Positions 1-8,803 of a stretch of 64,000 nucleotides of DNA are shown here, one piece after another. The notes under the pieces are model-generated. The model was not told where the DNA came from, made no database searches, and was given only the letters and a program-made list of their open reading frames with translations. The DNA is from Ensifer sp. LC11. GTDB lineage: Bacteria > Pseudomonadota > Alphaproteobacteria > Rhizobiales > Rhizobiaceae. The translations under genes were made by a program, and so were the position numbers. Each line of letters opens with the position of its first letter. Position 1 is the first letter of the stretch. The stretch spans positions 1 to 64,000 of the forward strand of contig NZ_MBSO01000018.1 in assembly GCF_001695835.1 (NCBI RefSeq). The letters are read 5' to 3'.

Positions 1-1499
1 CCCGCACGGGTGCGGGCAACGAGCGCGCCGACTTCTTCTGCCCGGCGGGCGGAGTCCTTGACGGTCGTGGTGATCTCTTCAAGCGCTGCCGCCGTCTCTT
101 CGACCGAGGCCGCCTGCTGTTCGGTGCGGCGGGCGAGATCGTCGGCGGCCGAGCGGATTTCCGCCGCGCCGGCATCGATGCCGCGGGCATTGGCGCCAAC
201 AGCGCAGAGCGTGTCATGCAGCTTGGCGACCGAGTTGTTGAAGTCGGCGCGCAGACGGTCGAGACGGTCGGAGAACGGGTTGTCAATGCGGTAGGCGAGA
301 TCGCCTTCGGCAAGACGGCCAAGACCGGCCGCGAGACCATCGACGGCCTGCTGCACTTCGGCGGCATCACGCGCCTTCTGCGCCTCGCGCTCCAGGCGTT
401 CGCGCTCCGACAGCGAACGGTTCGCGTCCGCTTCGCTTTCGAGACGGGCGCGTTCGACGGCATTGGCCTTGAAGACGGCGACGGCGGCGGCCATCGAGCC
501 GATCTGGTCGCGACGGTCTTCGCCGGGGATCTCGACGTGGTGGTTGCCGGCCGCAAGCTTCTCCATCGCACCGGTCATGTCCGTCACCGGACGAATGACG
601 AGGCGGTTGAGGAAGGTCGCGAGGAAGACGAGCATCACGCCGACGGCGAGGATCGTGGCGATGGTGGCTGCGATGCGGAACTGGTCGATTGCGGAATAGG
701 CAGCGTCGGCGTCGATGACGAAGCCGACATACCATTCGACCGAGGGAAGGCCCTGCACCGGAACGAAGCTCACCAGCATCGGCTTGCCGCCGAGCTCGGT
801 GTTCATGATACCCGAGCCAATCGTCGGCGTGTCGACCGGGAAAGCGTCGGCGAGCGACTTGGTGACGAGCTTGGCATCCGGGTGGACGAGGATCTGGCCG
901 TCCTTGCTGGCGAGGAAGGCAAAACCTTCGCCGCCGACGTCGACGCCCTTGATCATCGACACCAGCGTATCGAGCGAAAAGTCGCTGGCGGCAACGCCAT
1001 AGAGCTTGCCGTCGCGCTTGACCGGCACGGCGGCGCTGATGATCAGCGCGCCGCTGGAGGCGTCGACATAGGGCTCGGTCAGCACGCGGGCGTCGGCCTT
1101 GACCGCCTGCTGATACCAGGGACGCTGGCGCGGGTCGTAGCCGGCCGGCATCGGATTGTCGGGCCAGGTGATGAACTTGCCGCTCTCGTTGCCGACGTAG
1201 GTCGACATGAATTCGCTGGTGAGAACGTCATTCTTCAGGATCGGCTGGATAGCGCCGTCGTCTGCGAGGTTGCCGGTGGCGTCGGCCACCATCGCCGTCA
1301 GCGTGACGCGGCCGTTCAGCCACTTGGCGACGCTCTGGGCGGCCTGCGTGCCGGAGGAGGCAATGTTCTCCTCGACGGCCTTGGTGGTGGTGCCACGCTG
1401 CAGCGTGTCGATGTAAACGGAAAAGCCGGCAAAGGCGCCGACGACGACACAGGACGCGGCAACCAGAATGCGCGTCATGAGGTTCGATCGCTTGGACAA
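1..1499 (-). CDS. Methyl-accepting chemotaxis protein with dCache amino-acid-type sensor (C-terminus outside window)
   Basis: This is an inner-membrane chemoreceptor that would sense a periplasmic ligand and signal to CheA/CheW. It was read on the minus strand, where no stop occurs before the window edge. There is a membrane segment at about residues 10-31, a periplasmic double-Cache domain to about 265, a second membrane segment at about 268-292, then HAMP-like sequence and the start of the methyl-accepting helix (EQQAASVEETAAALEE). The Cache domain has Y121, R126, W128, Y129, Y144 and D173, which fits the dCache_1AA amino-acid-binding pattern as I recall it. I chose the TTG start (MSKRSNLMTR) because GGGAG lies just upstream. 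An in-frame ATG seven codons later is the alternative. The signalling tip and C-terminus are missing only because the window ends. Confidence 0.92.
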   Translation of the reverse strand, partial: MSKRSNLMTRILVAASCVVVGAFAGFSVYIDTLQRGTTTKAVEENIASSGTQAAQSVAKWLNGRVTLTAMVADATGNLADDGAIQPILKNDVLTSEFMSTYVGNESGKFITWPDNPMPAGYDPRQRPWYQQAVKADARVLTEPYVDASSGALIISAAVPVKRDGKLYGVAASDFSLDTLVSMIKGVDVGGEGFAFLASKDGQILVHPDAKLVTKSLADAFPVDTPTIGSGIMNTELGGKPMLVSFVPVQGLPSVEWYVGFVIDADAAYSAIDQFRIAATIATILAVGVMLVFLATFLNRLVIRPVTDMTGAMEKLAAGNHHVEIPGEDRRDQIGSMAAAVAVFKANAVERARLESEADANRSLSERERLEREAQKARDAAEVQQAVDGLAAGLGRLAEGDLAYRIDNPFSDRLDRLRADFNNSVAKLHDTLCAVGANARGIDAGAAEIRSAADDLARRTEQQAASVEETAAALEEITTTVKDSARRAEEVGALVARTRA

Positions 1500-1859
1500 G
1501 ATGGGCTCCCAATGGGTGCCGGCGGTGGCCGCCGGACATGAGCTCTTAATGATTTTCGCGCAGCATCCCTCGTCCGTCAGGATGACGGCGCGCAGATGTC
1601 TACGGAAAACGTTGAACATGCCAGAAGGCGGAGCCAGCCATGCTTCATGCGGCTGGGGCCACTCGAAATGAGGATAGGCCTATCGCGCCGCACGCTAGCG
1701 ATCGCTATTTAAGAACAAATTAAAATTGATCTATGCAAGTTCGCGATGCCGGCGGCAACGCGATCTTTACCCTCCGGAGGCTAGGACATTGCCCCCGAAC
1801 GCAAACGGGCGCCACAAGGGCACCCGTATCTCACCTCGCAAATGTGCGGAGCGAATGTG
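1500..1859. other. Intergenic stretch without a supported gene
   Basis: About 360 bases separate the chemoreceptor start from the 3' end of the enoyl-CoA hydratase gene; both are read leftward, so the chemoreceptor promoter should lie here. An AT-rich patch at about 1703-1735 is the likeliest place. I see no convincing small gene, repeat or RNA. Confidence 0.5.
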
Positions 1860-2612
1860 TCAGCGGCGCATGAAGGCCTCGAAGGCCGCACGCGCTTCGG
1901 CGCTTTTCAACTGCGCTGCGAAGTGTTTCGCCTCCTCGTCGATGCGTGCCAGGACATCGCTGCGGTCGCCGCGGACGAGATCGCGGGCGATGCGAAGCGC
2001 CTCCGGCGGCTTCTTGGCAAGACGGGCAGCAAGCGCCAGCGTTTCACTCTCCACGGCATCCTGGTCGACGATCTTCCAAATCAGCCCCGCATCCAGCGCG
2101 CCCCTGGCGTCGAGTGGTTCGCCCGCGGCCAACAATGCAAAGGCGCGCTGGTGGCCCATGATGCGAGGGGCGATCAGGCTCGAGGCGGCCTCAGGCACCA
2201 GCGCCAGGTCGACGAAGGGCGTCTTAAACAGCGAGCGTTCGGAGGAAATCGTCAGGTCGCAATGGAGATGGATCGTCGTGCCGATGCCGATCGCGAGGCC
2301 ATCGACGCCCGAGACGATGGGCTTGGCTGCGGTCGCGAGCGCCTTCAGAAACTCGATCACCTCCACGCCCATGGAGCCGCCCATGGCGAAAGCAAGAAAA
2401 TCCGCCATGTCGTTGCCAGCCGAGAAACAGCCGTCCGTACCCAGGAAAGCGGTGGCGCGCACGGCCGGATCGCTTGAGGCGACCGTCAGCGCATTGGTCA
2501 TCTTCGCGTACATGTCGCGGGTGATGGCGTTCTTCTTTTCCGGTCGGTTGAAGCGGATCACCTGGACACCGGGATAGGCTTCCGGTCGCTCGATGAGCAC
2601 GTGGTCGGTCAT
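1860..2612 (-). CDS. Enoyl-CoA hydratase/isomerase family protein
   Basis: A 250-residue crotonase-fold protein, probably acting in fatty-acid or branched-chain acyl-CoA beta-oxidation in the cytoplasm. The N-terminus reads MTDHVLIERPEAYPG, followed by the typical FNRPEKKNAI strand and an oxyanion-hole segment (FSAGNDMADF). The second loop is GVDGLAIGIGTTI. Where classical hydratases have a catalytic Glu the sequence reads VDLALVPEAASS, which keeps a Glu in PEAA. The ATG was chosen over an upstream in-frame start because GAGAGG lies at proper spacing. It sits 11 bases downstream of the acyl-CoA dehydrogenase gene, so the two are probably one operon. Substrate is unknown. Confidence 0.9.
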   Translation of the reverse strand: MTDHVLIERPEAYPGVQVIRFNRPEKKNAITRDMYAKMTNALTVASSDPAVRATAFLGTDGCFSAGNDMADFLAFAMGGSMGVEVIEFLKALATAAKPIVSGVDGLAIGIGTTIHLHCDLTISSERSLFKTPFVDLALVPEAASSLIAPRIMGHQRAFALLAAGEPLDARGALDAGLIWKIVDQDAVESETLALAARLAKKPPEALRIARDLVRGDRSDVLARIDEEAKHFAAQLKSAEARAAFEAFMRR

Positions 2613-2623
2613 GACAATTCCTC

Positions 2624-4405
2624 TCAAGCGAGAACGGCGCGGGCGACGGCCAGGCTGTCGGCGCCGTTGACGACACGATCCTTCAAGGCAGCGGTTTCCG
2701 CCAGAAGGTTTTCCGCGGTGAAGCGGCAAAGCGCGATGCGCTGATCTTCCTTACCGTCGGCCGCTTCGGCCAGACCACCCTTGGCGAGATAGGCGCCAGT
2801 CAGCGCCAGGCCGAACAGGCGCTGGTAGGCGGTGGCGCCAGCGAGCGCTTCGGTGAGCTTCCCGCCAGCGACGGCTGCGATCAGCCATTCTGTGGCCTCG
2901 GAGAGGTCGTCAAGCGCCGCATCGAGGCGAACTGCCGTCTCGCCGAAGCCACTCCGGTTCGACGCTCGCACGGCATCGCCAAGCTCTCGCAGTTCTGCGA
3001 TGAAGCCGCGCACATGCCCACCGTCCGAGAGCGGCAGCTTGCGAGTGACAAGGTCGATCGCCTGGATGCCGTTGGTGCCTTCATAAATCGGGGCGATGCG
3101 AGCGTCGCGCAGGTAGCGGGCGGCACCGGTTTCCTCGATGAAACCCATGCCGCCATGGACCTGGATGCCCATCGAGGCGACGTCGACGCCGGCATCGGTC
3201 GAGAAGGATTTGGCGATCGGCGTCAGCAGGCTGGAGCGCTCCTGCCAGTATTTTGCTTTCTCGCCTTCGGCCGCTTGCGCCATGTCGACGGCGTGGGCAC
3301 AGGCGTAGGAGATCGCACGCGAGCCTTGCGTCAGCGCCTTCATCGTCAAAAGCGTGCGGGCGACATCGGGGTGCTCGATGATCGGGCTCATGCCCTGCCC
3401 GGCCCAGCCGGGCGCCTTGCCCTGGGTCCGTTCCTTGGCGAAAGCGATCGCCTTCTGGGTGGCGGCGTCAGCGATGGCGACGCCCTGCATGCCGACGGCA
3501 AGGCGGGCGTTGTTCATCATCGTGAACATGCAGGCGAGGCCACGGTTTTCCTCGCCGATCAGGTAACCGATCGCGCCCTTTTCAGTGCCGAACTTGCCGT
3601 CGCCATAGATCATCGTGCAGGTCGGAGAACCGTGGATGCCGAGCTTGTGTTCGAGCGAGTGGCAGAAGAGGTCGTTGCGCTCCCCGAGCGATCCATCCGC
3701 ATTGACCAGGAACTTCGGAACGAGGAACAGCGAAATGCCCCGGGTGCCGGCCGGCGCATCGGGAAGCCGCGCCAGGACCAGATGGACGATGTTATCGGTG
3801 AAGTCGTGCTCGCCCCAGGTGATGAAGATCTTCTGGCCGAAGATGCGGTAGCTGCCATCGTCACGACGCTCGGCGCGGGTTTTGAGCACACCGAGGTCGG
3901 AGCCGGCATGCGGCTCCGTGAGGTTCATCGTGCCGGTCCATTCGCCGGAAACCATCTTCGGCAGATAGGTGGCCTTCAGCGTCTCGGAGCCATGCTTTTC
4001 CAACGCTTCGACCGCGCCCATGGTGAGCGTGGGCCCGAGCGCAAAGGCCATGGAGCCGGCGTTCCACATTTCCATGGCGGCGACGTGCAGCATGTGCGGC
4101 AGGTTCTGGCCACCAAACTCTTCCGGCGCCGTCAGCCCGTTCCAGCCGCCGCCGATCCAGTTGTGATAAAGGTCGCGCCAGCCATCCGGGGTCTCAACCT
4201 TGCCTCCGACGAGCCGCGAGCCCTGCTTGTCGCCGACGTCACCGAGCGGCGCGACCTCGTCGGTTGCGAACCGGCCGGCTTCCGAGAGGATGGCATCAAC
4301 AAGGTCCTCGCCGAGGTCGCCAAGCGCGCCCGATTGCAGCGCGTCGCCCATGCCTGCCACGTGTTTCAGCGTGAACGCGATCTCGTCGACGGGTGCCTTG
4401 TACAT
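2624..4405 (-). CDS. Acyl-CoA dehydrogenase (long form with C-terminal extension)
   Basis: A 593-residue FAD-dependent acyl-CoA dehydrogenase of the long bacterial type with an extra C-terminal domain. It introduces the alpha-beta double bond in acyl-CoA and passes electrons to ETF. Diagnostic segments are GEWTGTMNLTEPHAGSDLG, the flavin-contact FITWGEHD region, QVHGGMGFIEE, and IYEGTNGIQAIDL, which contains the usual catalytic Glu. The start MYKAPVDEIAF has GGGAGGA just upstream; the longer reading frame upstream has no such signal. It forms an operon with the downstream enoyl-CoA hydratase. Upstream lies a palindrome-rich candidate operator. Chain-length preference cannot be read from the sequence. 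Confidence 0.94.
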   Translation of the reverse strand: MYKAPVDEIAFTLKHVAGMGDALQSGALGDLGEDLVDAILSEAGRFATDEVAPLGDVGDKQGSRLVGGKVETPDGWRDLYHNWIGGGWNGLTAPEEFGGQNLPHMLHVAAMEMWNAGSMAFALGPTLTMGAVEALEKHGSETLKATYLPKMVSGEWTGTMNLTEPHAGSDLGVLKTRAERRDDGSYRIFGQKIFITWGEHDFTDNIVHLVLARLPDAPAGTRGISLFLVPKFLVNADGSLGERNDLFCHSLEHKLGIHGSPTCTMIYGDGKFGTEKGAIGYLIGEENRGLACMFTMMNNARLAVGMQGVAIADAATQKAIAFAKERTQGKAPGWAGQGMSPIIEHPDVARTLLTMKALTQGSRAISYACAHAVDMAQAAEGEKAKYWQERSSLLTPIAKSFSTDAGVDVASMGIQVHGGMGFIEETGAARYLRDARIAPIYEGTNGIQAIDLVTRKLPLSDGGHVRGFIAELRELGDAVRASNRSGFGETAVRLDAALDDLSEATEWLIAAVAGGKLTEALAGATAYQRLFGLALTGAYLAKGGLAEAADGKEDQRIALCRFTAENLLAETAALKDRVVNGADSLAVARAVLA

Positions 4406-4470
4406 GATGATCCTCCCAGATAGCCAGGTCGCGCGAGAGCGCATCCTCGTTGCGCCGAACACTATTGATT

Positions 4471-4486
4471 TTTACGTAAACGTCAA
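4471..4486. promoter_or_regulatory. Candidate operator upstream of the acyl-CoA dehydrogenase operon
   Basis: The 16-mer TTTACGTAAACGTCAA contains a perfect palindrome (TTTACGTAAA) and a repeated ACGT core; another CAACGTCAA follows. It lies about 65 bases before the dehydrogenase start, in the divergent gap with the transporter gene. From memory it resembles sites of the MerR-family regulator LiuR (branched-chain and fatty acid use). No such regulator is encoded in this window, so the assignment is inference. Confidence 0.45.
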
Positions 4487-4594
4487 CGTCAATCCCGCAC
4501 GCCTTTAGGAACGCGACGCCGTGTCCGACTGTAACAAAACTGTCATCAACGGCGCATAGAAGCCAAGGCATAAGGCTTTTGCCAAGGCGTTCCG

Positions 4595-5584
4595 ATGAAC
4601 CTGATTTCCCCCGAAATACCCGGCATCGTCTGGGCCTATCGTTTCCTGCCCGGCGAAAGCCGCTGCCAGCGCATCGCCACGGACGCTTCGATCGACAGCC
4701 TGCAGTCCGGTGAAGGATGGGTGTGGGTTCATCTGGCGCTCTCCGATGCGCGAACGCCGGCTCTCATCGAGCGGATCAGCAACCTGCCGCCGCTCGCGGT
4801 CGCGACGCTGACCAGCCACGACACCCAGGCCGCGATCACCGTTTCGGACGATATCGTACACGGGACGCTCGTCGACTTCGAGCGCACCTTCGATGCGGTG
4901 ACGAAGACGATCGGCTGGCTGCATTTCGCCGTCAGCGACCGGATCATCATTACCACCCGACTGCATCCCTTGCGCAGCATCGACCGGGTCAAGGCGGCGG
5001 TGGAAAAGAGCTCAAAATGCGCGCGCCCGATCGATCTCTTCGAGATGATCGTGGTCGAGTTCCAGCGCACGCTGATCTCGCTGGTTCTCGAACTGACCGA
5101 GGATCTGAACGTCATCGAGGATCACGTCTATGGCGAAGCCGGGCATCGCCAGCAGCCGGGCCTGGCGCCGTTGCGGCGCACGGTCGTCAGGCTTCACCGG
5201 CATCTGCGCACGATTCTCGCCTTGTTGAGGCGCGCCGCCGCGTCGGACGAGGACGAGGTGCCGCCGGGTTTCATCGATGCGGCCGAGCGACTGTCCGACC
5301 GGCTCGAAGCGGTCGACCGCGACGTCTTCGCACTCCAGGAGCGGGCGCGACTGCTGCACGAGGAAATCGACAGCAAGATCTCCTCGGAGACCAACCGGCA
5401 CCTCTATATCCTGTCGCTGATGACCGCCTTCTTGTTGCCGCCGACCCTCGTCACCGGCTTCTTCGGCATGAACACCGGCGCCCTGCCCTTCGCCGATGGC
5501 ACCGGCACGCTCTATGCAGCGCTGTTCATCGCGCTTTCCATGGGACTTGCCTGGTGGATCCTGAGGCGGATCGGCATACTCTGA
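4595..5584 (+). CDS. zntB: CorA-family divalent cation transporter, ZntB-like
   Basis: A 329-residue inner-membrane transporter of the CorA superfamily. A long cytoplasmic N-terminal domain (about 1-265) leads through a charged helix into two C-terminal membrane segments (about 272-292 and 305-325). The signature loop between them reads FFGMNTGALPF, that is GMN followed by TGALP, which favours ZntB (zinc) over classical magnesium CorA. It is divergent from the acyl-CoA dehydrogenase operon and convergent with the BA14K gene. A separate, truncated magnesium-type corA tail occurs near 54.2 kb. The cation (Zn2+ or other) is inferred from family only. Confidence 0.88.
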   Translation: MNLISPEIPGIVWAYRFLPGESRCQRIATDASIDSLQSGEGWVWVHLALSDARTPALIERISNLPPLAVATLTSHDTQAAITVSDDIVHGTLVDFERTFDAVTKTIGWLHFAVSDRIIITTRLHPLRSIDRVKAAVEKSSKCARPIDLFEMIVVEFQRTLISLVLELTEDLNVIEDHVYGEAGHRQQPGLAPLRRTVVRLHRHLRTILALLRRAAASDEDEVPPGFIDAAERLSDRLEAVDRDVFALQERARLLHEEIDSKISSETNRHLYILSLMTAFLLPPTLVTGFFGMNTGALPFADGTGTLYAALFIALSMGLAWWILRRIGIL

Positions 5585-5594
5585 TTGTCAGAGA

Positions 5595-5623
5595 AAGGGC
5601 CGGAAGCGGAAGCCCCGGCCCTT
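5595..5623 (-). terminator. Hairpin between convergent genes
   Basis: The inverted repeat AAGGGCCGG / CCGGCCCTT with an 11-base loop lies between two convergent stop codons. On the minus strand it is followed by TTTCTCT, a short U-rich tract; on the plus strand there is none. It may end the BA14K transcript and, weakly, the transporter transcript. Confidence 0.55.
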
Positions 5624-5630
5624 GTCGACC

Positions 5631-6095
5631 TCAGCTATAGGGCGAGTAGCACTGCTGGCGCGGGCCGCCATAGGGCTGGTAGGTATTGTCTGAGGCCCTG
5701 TAGGAGCGATAGCGATCGTAGCACCACTGCACATGGCGGCTGCCATAGGCAGGAGCGGGACGCGTGTAACGCGGCGGCTGGGCGATCGCCCCACCGATGA
5801 TCACGCCGGCGCCAAACGCCGCCATCGGATACCACCAGCCGTTATAGTAACGATAGCCGGGGCGGCGATAGTTATAGCCGCGATAGCCGTTGTAATAGTA
5901 ATAGCCGCCGCGACGCTCCATGCCCGGACGGCGATACTGGACGTTCACCGCCTCGCTCTGCTGCTCCACCCGCGGCGGTGCCGGCATAAACGCCAGCGAC
6001 GGTGCGGCCGACGTCACCAGCGCCGCGGCGGCTATCATCGAGCAAAGCCACCTTTTCGTCCCGGTCTTCAAGAAACTCTTCGTCAATCCCTCCAT
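5631..6095 (-). CDS. BA14K-like secreted protein
   Basis: A 154-residue exported protein. After a cleavable-looking signal (hydrophobic [18 protein letters not shown]) comes a Tyr/Gly/Arg-rich stretch, a short hydrophobic segment ([14 protein letters not shown]), and a C-terminal block [19 protein letters not shown]...CYSPYS. That block matches the BA14K family known from Brucella and rhizobia as an immunoreactive, lectin-like protein. Two Cys residues frame the motif and could form a disulfide. The chosen ATG gives a compact signal peptide; the reading frame stays open upstream and the ribosome site is weak, so the start is uncertain. Confidence 0.8.
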   Translation of the reverse strand: MEGLTKSFLKTGTKRWLCSMIAAAALVTSAAPSLAFMPAPPRVEQQSEAVNVQYRRPGMERRGGYYYYNGYRGYNYRRPGYRYYNGWWYPMAAFGAGVIIGGAIAQPPRYTRPAPAYGSRHVQWCYDRYRSYRASDNTYQPYGGPRQQCYSPYS

Positions 6096-6506
6096 CACCG
6101 AAAGCACGCTCGAACAGGGCCCGAGAAATCCGTGCCGCAACTGCCATTTCAACCTCAGCATGATTTCACCGGGATCAAACGCGGTTCCCGAGATGCCCCT
6201 CAGCCGGGAAATCCGAAATCGCTCGACAACGCATAAGACACCGGTTTTGTTCCATCTTCCGGTCTCGTTCGACCGGAGCCGCGTCACATCGCAGGCGCAC
6301 GGATGTCAGCGGGTTGGCAAAGAAGGGCTTCTGCCTCGCGTCGCCCACACGTCGGCAGAGATCGGCGGATCGATACAACGCCATCATGTAAGACATCACT
6401 CATATACAGCCGCAGATCGGTATACATTCGCGCCCGGCTCCCGCACAGTCGCGCACGGGGGCTGGGATTTACGATGCGTTAACGATACTGTCGGCAATCT
6501 CAGAGA

Positions 6507-7664
6507 ATGGCAAAGCGGTGTATCTCCACGACACGGATGATTCTGCGCCTCGCGACCTTTCTAGGTCTGGCTTTCGCGGCGACGATCGCTCGCGCCGGTG
6601 AACTGGAGCCATGGAAGACCAAATCGAACGCCATCGTCGTCGATGCCTACGAGATGAACAGCATCGACTGGGAAACGATGCTTTCGGATAAGCGCGTTTC
6701 CGGCTTCATCGCCAAGGCCTCCGACGGCCTGCCCGAAAGCTTCTCCTGCACCGGCGACCACAATGGCGACACGTTCGCCCACTGCAAGACCATGTGGCGC
6801 AAATACGCCGTCAGCCGCGAGCTTTACCAGACACGCCGCATGATCGCCCGCTCGCACAAGCTGCTCTGGGGCGCCTATCACCTCGCTCGGCCAGGCAATC
6901 CCGTAGATCAGGCGAACCACTTCCTCGACTATGCCGAGCCGCGTGACGACGAGTTGATGGTGCTCGATGTCGAGGGCCTCGATCCGGACAAATACATGTC
7001 GCTCGAGGATGCTGCCGTCTTCGCCGGCCACATCAAGACCCGGACCGGGCGCTACCCTATCCTCTACACCAATCACATCACCGCCAAATATATTGCGACG
7101 CACCGCGCCAAGCACCGGCTTTTGTCGCGCCTGCCGCTCTGGTATGCGCGCTATAAGCCCGATATCCGCCAGGTCTTCCCGATGGGCAACTGGGAGAGCT
7201 ATGCGCTTTGGCAGTTCTCCTCGGGCATCAACTGCGGCAAGAGGCGCTGCCCCTATCGGGTGCCGGGCACGCTTGACGATATTGATGTCAATGTCGCGGC
7301 GATGTCGCCGCTCGCTCTGAAGGCGATCTGGGCGCAGGGCGCGCTGCTTCCGGAAAAACCGCTTCCGCTGATCCTCGTCGCGAAGGTCGAAGAAGGAACC
7401 GGTGCGCGTGCGACCGCCCGCGCGACGGCAACAATCGAACAGGCGCCATTGCTCGTCAGCCGCGCGGAAGCGACAGGCGGCGCCGGCAGCGGCGTCGACA
7501 GCATGGTCACCGGCTCGATCGATTTTGCCCGCCAGGAGCGCGCCCTGCACGTGGCAACCGCTGCCGATGACGTCACCCGGCGCGGATGCGCCGAAGCGGC
7601 TGCCCTTACCGACAGCCTGCGGCGCGTCGCGGTCAAGCTGCCCCTATGCAGCAATGCGCAATAA
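6507..7664 (+). CDS. Glycoside hydrolase family 25 (lysozyme-like) secreted protein
   Basis: A 385-residue protein with a signal peptide (ILRLATFLGLAFAATIARA) and a GH25 muramidase domain at about residues 40-265. Visible landmarks are VVDAYEMNSIDW near the start, GFIAKASDG, WGAYHLARPGNPVDQANHFL, the acidic strand LMVLDVEGLD (usual catalytic acids), PILYTNH, and ALWQFSSG followed by DIDVN. GH25 enzymes cleave the MurNAc-GlcNAc bond of peptidoglycan. The roughly 115-residue C-terminal tail has no recognisable domain. A second ATG ten codons downstream would give a tighter signal peptide. The gene stands alone, convergent with the gbcAB pair. Confidence 0.88.
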   Translation: MAKRCISTTRMILRLATFLGLAFAATIARAGELEPWKTKSNAIVVDAYEMNSIDWETMLSDKRVSGFIAKASDGLPESFSCTGDHNGDTFAHCKTMWRKYAVSRELYQTRRMIARSHKLLWGAYHLARPGNPVDQANHFLDYAEPRDDELMVLDVEGLDPDKYMSLEDAAVFAGHIKTRTGRYPILYTNHITAKYIATHRAKHRLLSRLPLWYARYKPDIRQVFPMGNWESYALWQFSSGINCGKRRCPYRVPGTLDDIDVNVAAMSPLALKAIWAQGALLPEKPLPLILVAKVEEGTGARATARATATIEQAPLLVSRAEATGGAGSGVDSMVTGSIDFARQERALHVATAADDVTRRGCAEAAALTDSLRRVAVKLPLCSNAQ

Positions 7665-7707
7665 CGTGCCCCTGAAACCCTGACGCTACCCCTACGCAGA
7701 TCGACGT

Positions 7708-8802
7708 TCAGGCCTCGATCTGCACATCTCCGAGCGGCCGCGAGCAGCAGGCAAGGATGTAGCCTTCGTCGATCTCGTCATCGAGAATGCCGCCATTGTG
7801 GTTCATCTCCACCTCGCCGGCGACCTTCATCACCCGGCAGGTGCCGCAGATACCGCCTTCGCAGGCGGCGCCGATGCGCACACCGTTGGCGCGTGCCGCC
7901 TGCAGGATCGTCTGGCCAGGCTTGGCCTCAATCTCCTTGCCGCTCATGGTGAAGGCGATCTTGGCCGCCTGGACCTCGCCGTCGTCGCTCGCGCCGGCGC
8001 GCACGGCGATCTCTTCGGCCGCCGGAGCCGCCGCCGGCTGAAAGCTCTCCTCGTGATAGCGGCTCATGTCGAAACCAGCCGTCTTCAGCATTTCGCGCAC
8101 GCCGCGCATGAACGGTTCCGGACCGCAGCAAAACACGGTGCGCTCCATGAAATCCGGCGCAAGCAGCGGCAGCTTCGCGCCGTCGATGCGACCGCGCAGG
8201 CCATGCCAGCCGTGGCGCGCTTCATGTCCCTCGACGATGAAGCCGAGGTTCAGCCCGGACATCTGGGTGGCCAGCACCTCGAGTTCGGAGCGGAACAGCA
8301 GATCCTCCGGCCGGCGGGCACAGGAGATGAAGGTGACATCGGTTTCCGGCACACAGTCGGCCATCCAGCGCGTCATCGACATCATCGGGGTGATGCCAGA
8401 GCCGGCGGAGATGAACAGATACTTGTCGCCCGGATGTCGGACGAAGCTGAAATCGCCGAGCGGGCCGAAGGCGCGGAGCGTCATTCCGGGCTTCAGATGA
8501 TCGAACATCCAGCGGGTACCGATGCTGTCGGCCTGCGCCTTCACCGTCACGGCGATCGACAGCGGCCGCGAAGGCGTCGACGACAGCGTGTAGGTGCGCA
8601 TGACCGGCTCGTCGGCGACCGGCAGTTCGAGGGTGACGAACTGGCCGGGCAGGTAGCGGAACCAGGCCGGCTTTTCGGCGCGGAAGGTGAAGGTCATGAC
8701 ATCGGCGGTCTCGACGACAGCCGATGTGCATTCCAGCATCTGCTGCCGGTCGATCCAGACATGCAGCGCGTCGAAATGGTGGAAGGAGGATGCCATCTGC
8801 AT
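7708..8802 (-). CDS. gbcB: Ferredoxin-NAD(P)H reductase component of betaine-type demethylase
   Basis: A 364-residue flavin reductase with a C-terminal plant-type [2Fe-2S] ferredoxin domain. The FAD-binding region holds RTYTLSSTPS, the NAD-binding region FISAGSGITPMMSM and VFCCGPEPFM, and the ferredoxin domain the cluster cysteines in GAACEGGICGTC plus a later Cys in ILACCSRP. It would move electrons from NAD(P)H to the Rieske oxygenase encoded just upstream. The start was set at MQMASSFHH, whose ATG lies one base after the oxygenase stop codon with AAGGG before it, so the two are translationally linked. The long frame upstream overlaps the oxygenase and was rejected. It should share the B12-riboswitch control of the upstream gene. 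Confidence 0.88.
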   Translation of the reverse strand: MQMASSFHHFDALHVWIDRQQMLECTSAVVETADVMTFTFRAEKPAWFRYLPGQFVTLELPVADEPVMRTYTLSSTPSRPLSIAVTVKAQADSIGTRWMFDHLKPGMTLRAFGPLGDFSFVRHPGDKYLFISAGSGITPMMSMTRWMADCVPETDVTFISCARRPEDLLFRSELEVLATQMSGLNLGFIVEGHEARHGWHGLRGRIDGAKLPLLAPDFMERTVFCCGPEPFMRGVREMLKTAGFDMSRYHEESFQPAAAPAAEEIAVRAGASDDGEVQAAKIAFTMSGKEIEAKPGQTILQAARANGVRIGAACEGGICGTCRVMKVAGEVEMNHNGGILDDEIDEGYILACCSRPLGDVQIEA

Positions 8803-8803
8803 G

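Noticed and set aside
216-1541. Long plus-strand frame of 441 codons at the left edge
   Set aside because: It is the antisense shadow of the chemoreceptor; its product resembles no protein and is rich in Gly, Arg and His, as expected for a GC-rich shadow.
7688-7735. Hairpin CAGATCGA/TCGATCTG at the gbcB stop as terminator
   Set aside because: The stem overlaps the coding end and no T-run follows on the minus strand.
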